A stretch of DNA of 64,000 nucleotides from Nocardia brasiliensis IFM 10847 (lineage in GTDB: Bacteria; Actinomycetota; Actinomycetes; Mycobacteriales; Mycobacteriaceae). Positions 34,122 through 43,124 of the stretch are shown piece after piece. Both the position numbers and the translations under genes were made by a program. Where the stretch lies: assembly GCF_000710915.1 (NCBI RefSeq), contig NZ_BAUA01000174.1, positions 94,318 through 158,317 on the forward strand, read 5' to 3'. The notes below the pieces were generated by a model. It was given only the letters and a program-made list of their open reading frames with translations, was not told where the DNA came from and did no database searches. The stretch's first letter is position 1. Every line of letters starts with the position of its first letter.

Positions 34122-34859
34122 TTGAATGTCGAACCACCGATCCAGGCCAAGCTGCTACAGCTCGCCGCTGTCGACACCGAGCTGACGCGGATCGCGCATC
34201 GCCGCACCGTGCTGCCCGAACAGCAGGAGGTGGCCCGGCTGGAGGCCGAGCGAAACACGCACAAGGATGCCGCGGTCGCCGTGCAGATCATGCTGGACGA
34301 TCTCGATCGCGATATCCGCAAACTCGAGGGCGAGGTCGACGCGGTCCGTAAGCGCGAGGAGCGCGACAAGGGCATGCTCACCGCCGGAACCGTGAACGCG
34401 AAGCAGCTTTCGGAGATCCAGCACGAACTGGGCAGCCTGGAGCGGCGGCGTTCGGTGCTCGAGGACGAACTGCTCGAAGTGATGGAGAAGCGCGAGGCCT
34501 CGGCCGACGACTACCAGCACGCGGGCGCCCGGCTGGACAAGACCGAGCAGGAGCTCGCCGACGCGCAGCGCCGGCGCGACGAGGCGCTCGCGGATCTCGA
34601 AGTGGCCCAGGGGCGTTGCGACGCCGACCGATCCACTCTGGTCGGGCTGTTCCCCGCCGATCTGCTCGCGGTCTACGACCGCCAGCGCAGCCAGCACGGT
34701 GTGGGCGCCGCCCTGCTGCAGGCCCGTCGCTGTGGCGCCTGCCGGATCGAGCTGGACCGCGGCGAGATCGCCCGGATCGCCAAGACCGCGCCCGACGTGG
34801 TGGTGCGCTGTCCGGAGTGCAGCGCGATCCTGGTGCGCACCAAGGAATCGGGCCTGTGA
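34122..34859 (+). CDS. Zinc-ribbon coiled-coil protein (Rv2229c/CT398 type)
   Basis: 245 residues. A long coiled coil (residues 15-165, heptads such as LEGEVDAVRKREERDKGML and LEDELLEVMEKREAS) precedes a C4 zinc ribbon with CGAC (204-207) and CPEC (230-233). The family is conserved in actinobacteria and often next to NIF3 and RNase H; proposed nucleic-acid related role is unproven. TTG at 34122 has AGGAG 11 nt upstream; a TTG 9 nt earlier is the alternative. 31 nt separate it from the RNase H gene. Confidence 0.9.
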   Translation: MNVEPPIQAKLLQLAAVDTELTRIAHRRTVLPEQQEVARLEAERNTHKDAAVAVQIMLDDLDRDIRKLEGEVDAVRKREERDKGMLTAGTVNAKQLSEIQHELGSLERRRSVLEDELLEVMEKREASADDYQHAGARLDKTEQELADAQRRRDEALADLEVAQGRCDADRSTLVGLFPADLLAVYDRQRSQHGVGAALLQARRCGACRIELDRGEIARIAKTAPDVVVRCPECSAILVRTKESGL

Positions 34860-34890
34860 CGGTGGTGGCCAGCGCGAAGCGAGTGGCACC

Positions 34891-36024
34891 GTGACCGAAC
34901 GCGAGGTGATCGTCGAGGCCGACGGTGGCTCCCGGGGTAACCCGGGCCCGGCCGGCTACGGCGCCGTGGTGTACGCCGCGGACCATGTGCGCGTGCTCGC
35001 CGAGCGCCGCGAGTTCATCGGTATCGCCACCAACAACGTCGCCGAATACCGGGGCCTCATAGCGGGTTTGGAGGCTTCGGCCGAGCTCGGCGCCCGGGTC
35101 GTCGCGGTCCGGATGGACTCCAAGCTGGTCGTCGAGCAGATGTCCGGCCGCTGGAAGGTCAAGCACGCGGCGATGATTCCGCTCGCCGACCGGGCGCGCC
35201 GGCTGGTCGCCGACTTCGAACGGGTGAGCTTCACCTGGATTCCACGCAACGAGAATGCGCATGCCGACCGGCTGGCGAACGAGGCGATGGACGACGGCAC
35301 GCTGGTCGATGAGGTGCGTACCGCCCGCGCGGCCGAACAGCCTTCGGCGTCAACGGCTCCGGCGAGTACGGCCGCCGCCGCGCAACCGGCCCCCGGTTGG
35401 ACCGGCGCCGCCGGTCGCCCCACCCGCCTGTTGCTGCTGCGGCACGGACAGACCGAACTGTCGGTGCAGCGGCGCTATTCGGGTCGCGGCAATCCGCCGC
35501 TCACCGAACTCGGTCGCGAGCAGGCTGCGCGCGCCGCGAAAATGCTTGCAGCCAAAGGCGATATCGCCACGGTACTGACCTCGCCGCTGAGTCGCGCCCG
35601 CGATACCGCCCAGGCGGCGGCCGACGCGCTCGACGCGCCGTTGACCGTACTCGACGGCCTCATCGAAACCGACTTCGGTGATTGGGAGGGCCTGACCTTC
35701 GTCGAGGCCGCTCAGCGCGATCCCGAACTGCACGCCCGCTGGCTCGGCGACCCCTCTGTGCCCGCTCCCGGCGGCGAGAGCTTCGATCAGGTGCGCGAAC
35801 GCGTGGACGCGGTGCGCCGGGATCTGGTCACGCAGTATCCGGGCGCGAATCTAGTGGTGGTCAGTCACGTGACCCCGATCAAGACGCTGCTGCAATTGGC
35901 GCTGGCCGCCGGGCCGTCGCTGCTTTACCGGCTGCATTTGGACCTGGCCGCGCTGTCGATCGCGGAGTTCTATCCCGATGGGGGCTCGTCCGTCCGGCTG
36001 TTCAACGACACCTCGTACCTCTGA
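34891..36024 (+). CDS. Bifunctional RNase HI / histidine phosphatase (CobC-like)
   Basis: 377 residues, two domains. The RNase HI domain has its four acidic residues at Asp11 (EADGGSRGNPGP), Glu52, Asp76 and Asp126 (NAHADRLAN) and cuts RNA in RNA-DNA hybrids. After a Ala/Pro-rich linker (145-175) comes a histidine phosphatase with RHGQTE (His185), as in alpha-ribazole phosphatases of cobalamin synthesis. This fusion matches M. tuberculosis Rv2228c. GTG start chosen because the RNase H fold begins at once. Confidence 0.93.
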   Translation: MTEREVIVEADGGSRGNPGPAGYGAVVYAADHVRVLAERREFIGIATNNVAEYRGLIAGLEASAELGARVVAVRMDSKLVVEQMSGRWKVKHAAMIPLADRARRLVADFERVSFTWIPRNENAHADRLANEAMDDGTLVDEVRTARAAEQPSASTAPASTAAAAQPAPGWTGAAGRPTRLLLLRHGQTELSVQRRYSGRGNPPLTELGREQAARAAKMLAAKGDIATVLTSPLSRARDTAQAAADALDAPLTVLDGLIETDFGDWEGLTFVEAAQRDPELHARWLGDPSVPAPGGESFDQVRERVDAVRRDLVTQYPGANLVVVSHVTPIKTLLQLALAAGPSLLYRLHLDLAALSIAEFYPDGGSSVRLFNDTSYL

Positions 36025-36518
36025 TACGAACTCGGTAGAACAGCGCCCGTCGATTGTTCGACCGACGCCGTTCACGCGGCCGTCGCCGGGCGCTGGGATC
36101 TGGTCATGCTGCTCGACGATCATTCGCAGGGCTCGGTGTTCCGCACCGAGCTGATTCGCCGTGCGGCGGTCGGGCAGCGTATAACAGTTGAGTATCGTCG
36201 GCCGGAGAGTTCGGCCGTGTTCGGGGTGGGTGAGTATGAAAGTCGGTTCGGGTGAACGCTTTTCATGGCCGACACGCTGTCGTGTGGCTTGCGTCGCAAT
36301 CGGTGCGCGACTGTGTCGCAGTGCACAGAGTGTTGTGCCCCCGCCTCGCCATGGCCATGCTTGGTAGCCAATAGGTAACTGGCATGGCTCGAATCGAGCC
36401 GCATCAGCCGGTTCCGCTGCCGAAAGGCGGCCGCAGATTCCATCGGGGGGTGGTTTGCTTCCCGATCCAGGTGCGTGGGGTGTCGGGGCTCGTACGCACC
36501 TTTTCTAAAAGGAGAGAA
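36025..36518. other. 494-nt spacer upstream of secreted protease
   Basis: No convincing gene. A 15-bp near-palindrome ggctcga-a-tcgagcc lies at 36386-36400. The AT-richer patch around 36340-36385 may hold the promoter; AAAAGGAGAGAA is the ribosome binding site of the protease. Confidence 0.5.
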
Positions 36519-37223
36519 GTGGCAAAGAAATTCAGATCCGTCGCGATCGCGGCGGCCGCCGTGGCGACCGCGATCGTCGGTGGTGCGGGCAATGCCTCGG
36601 CCGCGCCGAGCGCGGTGCTCGGCGGCGGCTCCGGGATCATCTTCGACAACAACTCGGCGTGCTCGCTGACCACCATCGGCCACGACAGCGCGGGCAGGCT
36701 CGTCGGCCTCACCGCAGGTCACTGCGCGCCCACCGGCGCGAGGCTGATCGCCGAGGGCACGCCCTCGGCCGGGGTGATCGGCACCGTGGCGTTCTCCGAC
36801 AATGGCGAGGGCCTGGATTACGCGGTGCTGCAACTCGATCCGGAGCGGGTCACCCCGGTACGCAGCCTCGGCCCGACCACCATCGCGGGTATCGGCGTCC
36901 CGCCCGGGCCGGGCGGCACCGTGTGTGCGAGCGGGCGCACCAGCGGCACCGACTGCGGTGTGGTGTGGGGCTCGCTGGGCGGTACCAGCATCAACCAATA
37001 CTGCTCCAAGCCAGGCGATTCCGGTGGTCCGGTCTTCGTCGGCGATCGACTGGTCGGGATGAACCAGGGACGGCTGACCGGGATCGGTCCGATCGGATTC
37101 GACGTGCCGTGCACCACGGCCGCCAACCCGGTGCACTCGCCCGCGTTCTTCCAGCCGATCGCGGTGATCCTCGCCGCGGTCAACGCGCAGAACGGCATCG
37201 GCGCCGGTTTCCAGCCCATCTGA
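36519..37223 (+). CDS. Secreted chymotrypsin-like (S1) serine protease
   Basis: 234-residue exported protease. Signal peptide: KKFRS followed by a hydrophobic Ala/Val stretch and NASA-APS cleavage after residue 28. The triad is His68 (LTAGHCAPTG), Asp100 (GLDYAVLQL) and Ser168 (KPGDSGGPV), with six Cys placed for disulfides (C48/C69, C136/C146, C162/C near 190). The GTG at 36519 is set by GGAGAGAA just upstream; earlier in-frame starts would spoil the signal peptide. Similar in size to mature streptogrisin-type enzymes but with no clear pro-domain. Confidence 0.9.
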   Translation: MAKKFRSVAIAAAAVATAIVGGAGNASAAPSAVLGGGSGIIFDNNSACSLTTIGHDSAGRLVGLTAGHCAPTGARLIAEGTPSAGVIGTVAFSDNGEGLDYAVLQLDPERVTPVRSLGPTTIAGIGVPPGPGGTVCASGRTSGTDCGVVWGSLGGTSINQYCSKPGDSGGPVFVGDRLVGMNQGRLTGIGPIGFDVPCTTAANPVHSPAFFQPIAVILAAVNAQNGIGAGFQPI

Positions 37224-37234
37224 GGCTGATCGCG

Positions 37235-38068
37235 TTACTGCGGTGCCGAATTCGCCGCGGCCGCCAGCTCACGCAGCGCGGCCGCGGTGAGTTCGTCCAG
37301 GGGGTAGAACAATTCGATGGCCAGCTCGGACAATGTCACATCCGCGGGTGCGCCGAACGTGGCCATCGTGCTGAACATCGAGAGTTCGCCGTGCGGCGTG
37401 CGGATCCGGATCGGCACCTCGAACGGGCTCGGTTCGCCCGCACCGACCTTCGGCTCATCCGACCGGTGCGACGGCGGCGGATAGCGACGCACCTCGTCGT
37501 GCAGCGCCGCCAGTTGCGGGTCGCCGCTCGCGCTCACCTGACGAGTGAGCCGCTCCAGGAACAACTCCCGCACCTGGTTCAGATTGGCCAGTCGCGCGGC
37601 CAGGCCTTCCGGGTGCAGCACCAGGCGGTACACATTCGGCTGCGGTAGCAGCAGGTGGTCCGGGATGCCGTGCAGTAGCACGCTCATCGCCGCGTTGCCG
37701 GTGACCACGTTCCATACCCGATCGACGACCACCGCCGGATACGGCTCGTGGGCGGTCAGCATCGTCGTCAGAGCGGCGCGGACCGAGGCCAGGTTCGTGT
37801 CGTCCAGGCTGCTCTCGCGGTAGGCGGGCGCGTAGTCGGCCGCCAGCAACAGCGTATTGCGTTCGCGCAGCGGCACATCCAGCGCCTCGGCCAGGCGCAG
37901 CACCATCGTCCGGCTCGGTTTGGCGCGCCCGGTTTCGACATAGGAGATGTGCCGGGCCGAGGTGTCCGCGGCCAGTGCCAGATCCAGCTGGCTCAGCCTG
38001 CGGCGCTGCCGCCATTCGCGCAGTAGCCCGCCCACTCTCGTCCGGGTTTCCAGCTGCGTCGACACCAC
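37235..38068 (-). CDS. XRE-family regulator with MmyB-like C-terminal domain
   Basis: 277 residues. Helix-turn-helix in residues 12-65 (WRQRRRLSQLDLALAADTSA, then RHISYVETGRAKPS), followed by the MmyB-like ligand-binding domain (YPAVVVDRVWNVVTGNAA). Such regulators in actinobacteria often bind a fatty acid and control a neighbouring divergent gene. Divergent from the small membrane protein at 38202; convergent with the protease, 11 nt apart. Confidence 0.9.
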   Translation of the reverse strand: MVSTQLETRTRVGGLLREWRQRRRLSQLDLALAADTSARHISYVETGRAKPSRTMVLRLAEALDVPLRERNTLLLAADYAPAYRESSLDDTNLASVRAALTTMLTAHEPYPAVVVDRVWNVVTGNAAMSVLLHGIPDHLLLPQPNVYRLVLHPEGLAARLANLNQVRELFLERLTRQVSASGDPQLAALHDEVRRYPPPSHRSDEPKVGAGEPSPFEVPIRIRTPHGELSMFSTMATFGAPADVTLSELAIELFYPLDELTAAALRELAAAANSAPQ

Positions 38069-38127
38069 GTCAGCAGGTTAACCAGTGGTCCGGCGGACGG
38101 GCCATGACCTCGGAGGTTATTGAGACG

Positions 38128-38151
38128 CTCACCTCAGATCGGCAAGGTGAG
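38128..38151. promoter_or_regulatory. Candidate operator between XRE gene and membrane protein
   Basis: Inverted repeat ctcacct-N10-aggtgag in the 133-nt divergent spacer, 51 nt upstream of the membrane protein start. Operator role inferred from symmetry and location. Confidence 0.35.
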
Positions 38152-38201
38152 GTTCCGCAGCCGAACGGTCCGGCTGCACTCGACCGAACAGGAGCGCGAC
38201 A

Positions 38202-38609
38202 ATGAGCACAGTTCTCTCCGCCGACCAGACGAGCACCGAATTCCTGCGCACCGCGTTGCGCGTGGACGGATGGGGGACCGGTGTGTTCGGGGTCGTTCTG
38301 CTGGCCGGTGCGGTGGCACTGCGTGATCCGCTCGGCCTGCCCACCGCCTGGTCCGTTCCCTTCGGCGTCGCCATGCTCGGCGGCGCGCTGGCACTGCTGC
38401 TGATCGCGGGGTATCCGGAGATTCCGTTCGGGCACGCGAGCGCGGTGGTAGCGGTCAACACGGTGTCGGCGGTGGGGATGGTGGTGCTGGCGCTGTCGGG
38501 CCTGATCGCCTTGACCGGCCTGGGCATCGCGTTCCTGTCGGTCGGTGCGGCGGTGGTGGCCGGCTTCGCCGCGGTCGAATACACCGGCATCCGCAGGGCC
38601 GGGTACTGA
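38202..38609 (+). CDS. Small four-helix membrane protein
   Basis: 135 residues with four hydrophobic helices, from VFGVVLLAGAVAL to GIAFLSVGAAVVAGFAAV, and short charged loops. The N-terminal 25 residues are soluble. No family recognised. Divergent from the XRE/MmyB-type regulator and so probably its target. GAGCGCGACA precedes the ATG, a weak ribosome binding site. Confidence 0.82.
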   Translation: MSTVLSADQTSTEFLRTALRVDGWGTGVFGVVLLAGAVALRDPLGLPTAWSVPFGVAMLGGALALLLIAGYPEIPFGHASAVVAVNTVSAVGMVVLALSGLIALTGLGIAFLSVGAAVVAGFAAVEYTGIRRAGY

Positions 38610-38964
38610 GCGGTTCACGCGCGGTGCCCGATCGGTGGCTTCGAGGGCCGGGCACGGCGGCGGCGCGGGTCGGTCCTCGTGCGGCTCTCCGACGGGGTCG
38701 GTTTAGGTGTACTGCCCTGAGAGGTCGGGAACGCGGCTTGGCCCTGCGCGTGCGGTGTGGCCGCGGTCCAGCTCGCCCCCCTCGAGGCGTCCGGCCGGAC
38801 TTCGGGACAGGGCTTAGATGTCGTCGTGGCGTCCAGCTGCACGATGCTCAATGTGTCCGCAGGGTTGTGACCAGCCCCCGCTCCGGTCGGCGCAGTAGTC
38901 GTCATGGTGGCGGGTGTCGGTAAACGGTTTGCCTCGCTCGCTGCGCGACAGGTAGACAACTCGG
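38610..38964. other. 355-nt spacer without a recognised gene
   Basis: No coding-like frame with a start signal on either strand and no clear repeat. Sequence near 38900-38960 is less GC-rich and likely holds the acetyltransferase promoter. Confidence 0.5.
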
Positions 38965-39453
38965 ATGGGGACATCGACGATCGGCATCCGCTTGCTTGCC
39001 GCCGACGACTGGGAAGCGTTCCGCCGGCTCCGGTTGCGGTCACTGGCCGACTCACCGCAGTTCTTCGGGTCGACGCTGGCCGACGCGCAAGCGCGCACCG
39101 AGGCGGTGTGGCGGCAGATCTTGTCCGAGCGGATGCAGTTCGTGGCCGTCGGCGACGGTGTGGAATTGGGCACCGTCGGCGCCATGCGCGACGTGGATCG
39201 TGGTGGCCTGCACCTGGTTTCGATGTGGGTGGCGCCGGAGGCCAGAGGTACCGGCGTATCTGACCTACTGGTGGAGGCGGTGCTCGACTGGGCTGACACC
39301 GCGGGCAGTCCGCCGGTCTGGCTCGAGGTCGCCGACGGGAACACCGTCGCCGAACGCCTGTATCTCCGGCACGGATTCGTGCGGACCGGCGTGACCGGCC
39401 CAGTGGCGCCGGATGATCCGCGCCTCGAGCACGAACTGGTGCGCCGCCGCTGA
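38965..39453 (+). CDS. GNAT-family N-acetyltransferase
   Basis: 162 residues. The acetyl-CoA binding motif is MWVAPEARGTGVSDLLVEAV (a variant of the Q/RxxGxG/A loop), after a beta strand GGLHLVS; NTVAERLYLRHGFVRTG is the C-terminal GNAT signature. Acceptor unknown. ATG has no strong ribosome binding site. Independent gene between two unrelated units. Confidence 0.9.
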   Translation: MGTSTIGIRLLAADDWEAFRRLRLRSLADSPQFFGSTLADAQARTEAVWRQILSERMQFVAVGDGVELGTVGAMRDVDRGGLHLVSMWVAPEARGTGVSDLLVEAVLDWADTAGSPPVWLEVADGNTVAERLYLRHGFVRTGVTGPVAPDDPRLEHELVRRR

Positions 39454-39513
39454 CGTAGCGCGTTTGCCTGCCTGGTCGCCGGGTATTCGCCCCTCGATCG
39501 GGAGGTGACGGAC

Positions 39514-40545
39514 ATGCCGAAGCGGCACGGGCACCGTGTGGTGGATTGGTCGATGGGGCCGACGGTGTTGCGGTGGCGTTCGTGGTGGGGTGTGTTCCGC
39601 CGGACCGTCACCGAATTCCTGGACGACAATCTCTCGGATTGGGCTGCGGCGCTTACCTATTACAGCGTGCTGTCGATCTTTCCCGGCTTGGTCGTGCTCA
39701 CCGCGATCTTGGGTGCGCTCGGCCCGTCCGCGACCCAGTCACTGATCGACACCATCCAGCAGATGGGCCCGAGCAGCGGCACCGCGCTGCTCGTCGACTC
39801 CCTGCGCCAGCTGCAGGGGGCGAGCCAGTTGTCCGGCCCGTTGGCCGTCATCGGATTGGCGACGGCACTGTGGACCGCCTCCGGCTACATCGGTGCGTTC
39901 ATGCGGGCGTCCAACGCCATCTACGACACCGAGGAAGGGCGGCCGATCTGGAAAACCGTTCCGGTGCAGCTCGGTTTGACCGCGCTCATGGTGGTGTTGC
40001 TCGCGTTGTGCGCCATCGGCGTCGTGGTGACCGGGCAGATCGCCGAGCGGGTCGGGCAGTGGCTCGGGATGGGCTCGACCGCGGTGCTGGCGTGGGACAT
40101 CGCGAAATGGCCGGTGCTGGTCGTGCTGGTGAGTTTGGCGTTCGCGCTGCTGTACTGGGCCGCGCCGAACGCGCAGCAGCCGGGCTTCCGGTGGTTGAGT
40201 CCCGGCAGCGTGCTCGCCGTGCTGCTCTGGATCGCCGCCTCGGCCGGATTTGCCGTGTACGTCGCGAATTTCGGTTCCTACAACAAGGTTTACGGTTCGC
40301 TCGGCGGCGTCGCCGTGTTCCTCATCTGGTTGTGGCTGTCCAATATCGCGGTGCTGCTCGGCGCGGAATTCGATGCCGAACTCGCGCGCGGGCGGCGCAT
40401 CGAACAAGGGTTCCCGCCGGACGAAGAACCCTTCCTGCCTCCGCGCGACACCCGAGCCATGTCCGACGACAACGAATCCGACGAGCACCACGGCGATGCG
40501 GCCCGGACCGCAGCCGACCAGCCCGCAGAAGACAGGAGCCGATGA
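39514..40545 (+). CDS. YihY/virulence factor BrkB family membrane protein
   Basis: 343 residues, about six membrane helices. The family signature is visible as DNLSDWAAALTYYSVLSIFP at the first helix and KVYGSLGGVAVFLIWLWLSN near the last. A charged C-terminal tail (about 50 residues) is cytoplasmic. ATG at 39514 follows GGAGGT by 7 nt. Its stop overlaps the start of the next gene, so the two are translationally coupled. Biochemical function of the family is unsettled. Confidence 0.92.
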   Translation: MPKRHGHRVVDWSMGPTVLRWRSWWGVFRRTVTEFLDDNLSDWAAALTYYSVLSIFPGLVVLTAILGALGPSATQSLIDTIQQMGPSSGTALLVDSLRQLQGASQLSGPLAVIGLATALWTASGYIGAFMRASNAIYDTEEGRPIWKTVPVQLGLTALMVVLLALCAIGVVVTGQIAERVGQWLGMGSTAVLAWDIAKWPVLVVLVSLAFALLYWAAPNAQQPGFRWLSPGSVLAVLLWIAASAGFAVYVANFGSYNKVYGSLGGVAVFLIWLWLSNIAVLLGAEFDAELARGRRIEQGFPPDEEPFLPPRDTRAMSDDNESDEHHGDAARTAADQPAEDRSR

Positions 40546-41666
40546 TGGGCGATCCCAAACCCGCCGATGCCGAAACCGGCAAGTTCCAGGAGAAGACCGA
40601 CGCGGTCCACGAAAAGGGAGCGGCAGCAGAGAAACTCGCGGCCGAGAAGTCCGCGCGCGTGCGCGAGACGGCCGAGCAGAAAGCGGCGGAGGTGACCCGC
40701 AAGGCCGAAGCCAAAGCGGCCCAAGCCGAGCGCGCCGCCGAAGCCGCCGCCGCAGACCGAAAGCAGGAAGCCGAACACGACACCGCCGAAGCGAAACGCA
40801 TAGCCGCCGCAGCAATCCGGGGGGCACAAGCCCAAGCGAAGAAGAAGGCCGCGCAAGTGATCGACGAGGGAAAGGCACAAGCCGCACAGGTGAAGGCCGC
40901 GGCTGGTAGCAAGGATTCGGGCGCCGGTGCCGACAGGGCTGGCCAGGCGCGCACCGGGGACACAGAGCAGAGCTCCGCGGGAGCGGCCGGTGCGGACCAG
41001 GCCGATAGCGCTCAGAAGAGTGCGGCGGAAGCGACGCGGGCGAAGGCGGTTGCTGCGCGGCCTGATTCGGCGGACGCGGAGCAGGCGGAGACCGATGCCG
41101 CGCAGCAGAGGTCGGCCGGGGCGGCGGGTGCCGGGCAGGACCGCAGCGCTGAGCTGGATCCGGTTGACGCGGACCGGGCGCGGGCCGGTGATGCACGGCA
41201 GAGTGCGGACGACGCGGCCGGGGCAGTGCAGGCGGGGAGTGATGAGGCCGCGGAGGGGATCGCGAAGGTTGCGGCTGAGGCGAAACGCGCTGCGGCGGAT
41301 GCTATCGGGAAGTTGGAGGAGAAAGTCGGCGTCGAGAACCCTAACGCGGCGGCGGTGCTCGGGGCGGCGCACGCGAAAGTCGATGATGCGAAGGAGGCCA
41401 CCGGGGCTGTCGCTGAGAAGGCGCAGGAAAAGGCCGCGGCGGCAACGGAGAAGGCCGCAGAGTCGATTCGTGTGGCGGTCGAGCGGACCGACGAAGCCAC
41501 CGAGCGCGCCAAGGACGCTGCCGAGAAGGTCGCTGATTCGATTCCGGAACCTGTTGCGGAACAGAGCCGTTCATTCGCCGGGGCGATCCGCAGGCAACCG
41601 GCGGCCGTCGGCGCCTTCGTGGTCGGCTTCGCCGTCGTGCTCTGGCGTGCCCTACGCCGCCGCTGA
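40545..41666 (+). CDS. Ala/Lys/Glu-rich coiled-coil membrane-anchored protein
   Basis: 373 residues of low complexity. Residues 10-120 and 230-345 are amphipathic helices with 11-residue-like periodicity (KSARVRETAEQKAAEVTRK, TEKAAESIRVAVERTDEA) reminiscent of LEA or apolipoprotein-type proteins; the middle (120-230) is Ala/Asp/Gly-rich. One C-terminal helix AAVGAFVVGFAVVLWRAL anchors it, with a basic end. ATG at 40545 has AGGAG 6 nt upstream and overlaps the YihY stop by one base; ATG at 40542 is the alternative. Probably works with the YihY protein in envelope or stress physiology; inferred. Confidence 0.85.
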   Translation: MGDPKPADAETGKFQEKTDAVHEKGAAAEKLAAEKSARVRETAEQKAAEVTRKAEAKAAQAERAAEAAAADRKQEAEHDTAEAKRIAAAAIRGAQAQAKKKAAQVIDEGKAQAAQVKAAAGSKDSGAGADRAGQARTGDTEQSSAGAAGADQADSAQKSAAEATRAKAVAARPDSADAEQAETDAAQQRSAGAAGAGQDRSAELDPVDADRARAGDARQSADDAAGAVQAGSDEAAEGIAKVAAEAKRAAADAIGKLEEKVGVENPNAAAVLGAAHAKVDDAKEATGAVAEKAQEKAAAATEKAAESIRVAVERTDEATERAKDAAEKVADSIPEPVAEQSRSFAGAIRRQPAAVGAFVVGFAVVLWRALRRR

Positions 41667-42010
41667 CTGCCGCCGCCGCTGACTGCCGCTGCCGTTGACT
41701 GCCGCTGCCGTTGATTGCCTTTGCCGTCAACTGCCGCCGCGGCTGATTACGTGCGCGGCCGATCGTGTGCTTCCGCGTGCTTTGTGCCGCCGTCGCTGAC
41801 GGCGTGCTCTGGCGCGCCTTGCGCTGCTGCCGCTGACCGCGTGCACAGCTGACCTCGCGCGCAGCAGCTGTGGACCAAGCGACAGATTGGTTCGCACTCA
41901 CAGACCTTCTCCACGGTTCACAGGGGTTATATGCCCTGTGAACCGCAAGCAAGGTCTGTGGACCCTCGAAGGGTGCGGGGCAGCGGGCGACTCCGCCCGC
42001 GCCTGCCGGT
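41667..42010. other. Convergent spacer with short repeats and a double hairpin
   Basis: 344 nt between convergent genes. 41667-41745 carries degenerate copies of a tgactgccgctgccgt unit that continue the 3' end of the upstream gene; 41899-41960 is the hairpin listed separately. Confidence 0.65.
41899..41960. terminator. Two-tier hairpin, likely bidirectional terminator
   Basis: Outer arms cacagacctt (41899-41908) / aaggtctgtg (41951-41960) and inner arms cggttcacaggg (41914-41925) / ccctgtgaaccg (41934-41945) are all perfect, separated by 5-nt internal loops, with an 8-nt loop gttatatg. It lies between two convergent genes. Confidence 0.75.
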
Positions 42011-42571
42011 TCAGCGCAGCGCGTGCTGGAGCTTGGCGAGGAAGCGGGGGAGGTGCGGGTCGGTGTCGGACAGCGCGAATCCGTCGATGTCCCACCAGCT
42101 CTGGTCGCTGAACTCACGGGGCTCGAGGGCGTACGTGTCGCTGCGCCGGCCGCGGATGACGTACCAGAGGCTGACGTCCTCGTGGCCTGCGTGCGTACCG
42201 ACGGTGGTGGTGCGGGTGAGGAACAGGGGAGCGGTACCGGCGACGGTGAACTCGGCGGTGATGCCCAGCTCTTCCGTCGTCTCGCGGCGGGCGGTCGCCA
42301 ACGGGTGTTCGCCGGGATCGACGTGTCCGCCGGTCGGCAACCACAGGCCCGCGAGGCGGTGGCGCCCGAGCAGGACGGCGCGAGCGTCCGGGTCGACCAG
42401 GACGACGTAGCTGACCAAGTGTCGCGGCGGAATGTCCGGCTTCACCCGGCGGAACACGTCATCGGTGGACGCCAACCACGTCAGCGTCTCGTCGATGTGT
42501 TCCTTCTCCACCGGATCGAAAGGGGTGATCCCGCCTACGATCTCGGCGATGGCAGCAGTCGCGGCATGCAT
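42011..42571 (-). CDS. NUDIX hydrolase
   Basis: 186 residues. The Nudix box runs from Gly82 to Ile104 with all key positions (GHVDPGE, then RRETTEELGI), binding the divalent metal that cuts X-linked nucleoside diphosphates. The N-terminal 45 residues are helical, and the strand RAVLLGRHRLAGLWLP leads into the box. Substrate unknown. Monocistronic. Confidence 0.92.
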   Translation of the reverse strand: MHAATAAIAEIVGGITPFDPVEKEHIDETLTWLASTDDVFRRVKPDIPPRHLVSYVVLVDPDARAVLLGRHRLAGLWLPTGGHVDPGEHPLATARRETTEELGITAEFTVAGTAPLFLTRTTTVGTHAGHEDVSLWYVIRGRRSDTYALEPREFSDQSWWDIDGFALSDTDPHLPRFLAKLQHALR

Positions 42572-42610
42572 GGGCGAGGACTCTAGTGTCCGGTGCCGAC
42601 AGAACGGTGC

Positions 42611-42898
42611 TCAGTCGAGCGTGACCGGCCGCAGCCGGGTGGTGTAGGTTCCGGCGCGGTCGAGCGCATCCACGGCCGCCGCGAGCTCGAGCGCGGCCTC
42701 GTCGAAAACCCCTCGTGCACCGGCGACGCAAGAGGCGGCTGTGGTGTGCGCTCCGACGCCCTCGGCGGCGATCAACAGCCCCGCGGTTTGTAGTGCGCCG
42801 TAGTCGTCGGCCAATTGGTTCACCCTGCTGCGCAGTTCACGAATCTGGTCGAGGAGATGTGCGCGGCGGGCTTCCAGAAGCAAAGGATCGGAGAGCAT
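42611..42898 (-). CDS. Small helical hypothetical protein (95 aa)
   Basis: Starts at ATG 42898 with GAGG 5 nt upstream. The product is entirely helical: LEARRAHLLDQIRELRSRVNQ forms a coiled coil and the rest is Ala-rich. No domain recognised; could be a DNA- or protein-binding accessory. Frame remains open further upstream but that sequence is Ser/Arg/Pro-rich and not protein-like. Confidence 0.55.
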   Translation of the reverse strand: MLSDPLLLEARRAHLLDQIRELRSRVNQLADDYGALQTAGLLIAAEGVGAHTTAASCVAGARGVFDEAALELAAAVDALDRAGTYTTRLRPVTLD

Positions 42899-43007
42899 AC
42901 GAACCTCGATTCCACGCAATGCTGCTTTCCTGTAATCTACGCCGCCCGACCGGCCCGGATCGCCGCGATGCCGGTGGTGAACGACGCCGACCCCTGCCCG
43001 CGCAACA

Positions 43008-43115
43008 GTGGTCGGGCAGTCGTTCGAGTGGGAGGCCGAGGCCGACCCCGTGGTGATCGGCGGCGGCGTCGCAGGGCTGACGGCGGCGCGCACCGCGTCG
43101 CTGCGCGGGCTGCTC
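43008..43115 (+). pseudogene. Possible relic of an FAD-dependent oxidoreductase
   Basis: One frame reads ADPVVIGGGVAGLTAARTA, which matches the N-terminal dinucleotide-binding motif of FAD oxidoreductases (GxGxxG with the following helix), then decays. Nothing of the rest of such an enzyme is present. Could be chance in GC-rich sequence. Confidence 0.3.
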
Positions 43116-43124
43116 CGGCGTCGT

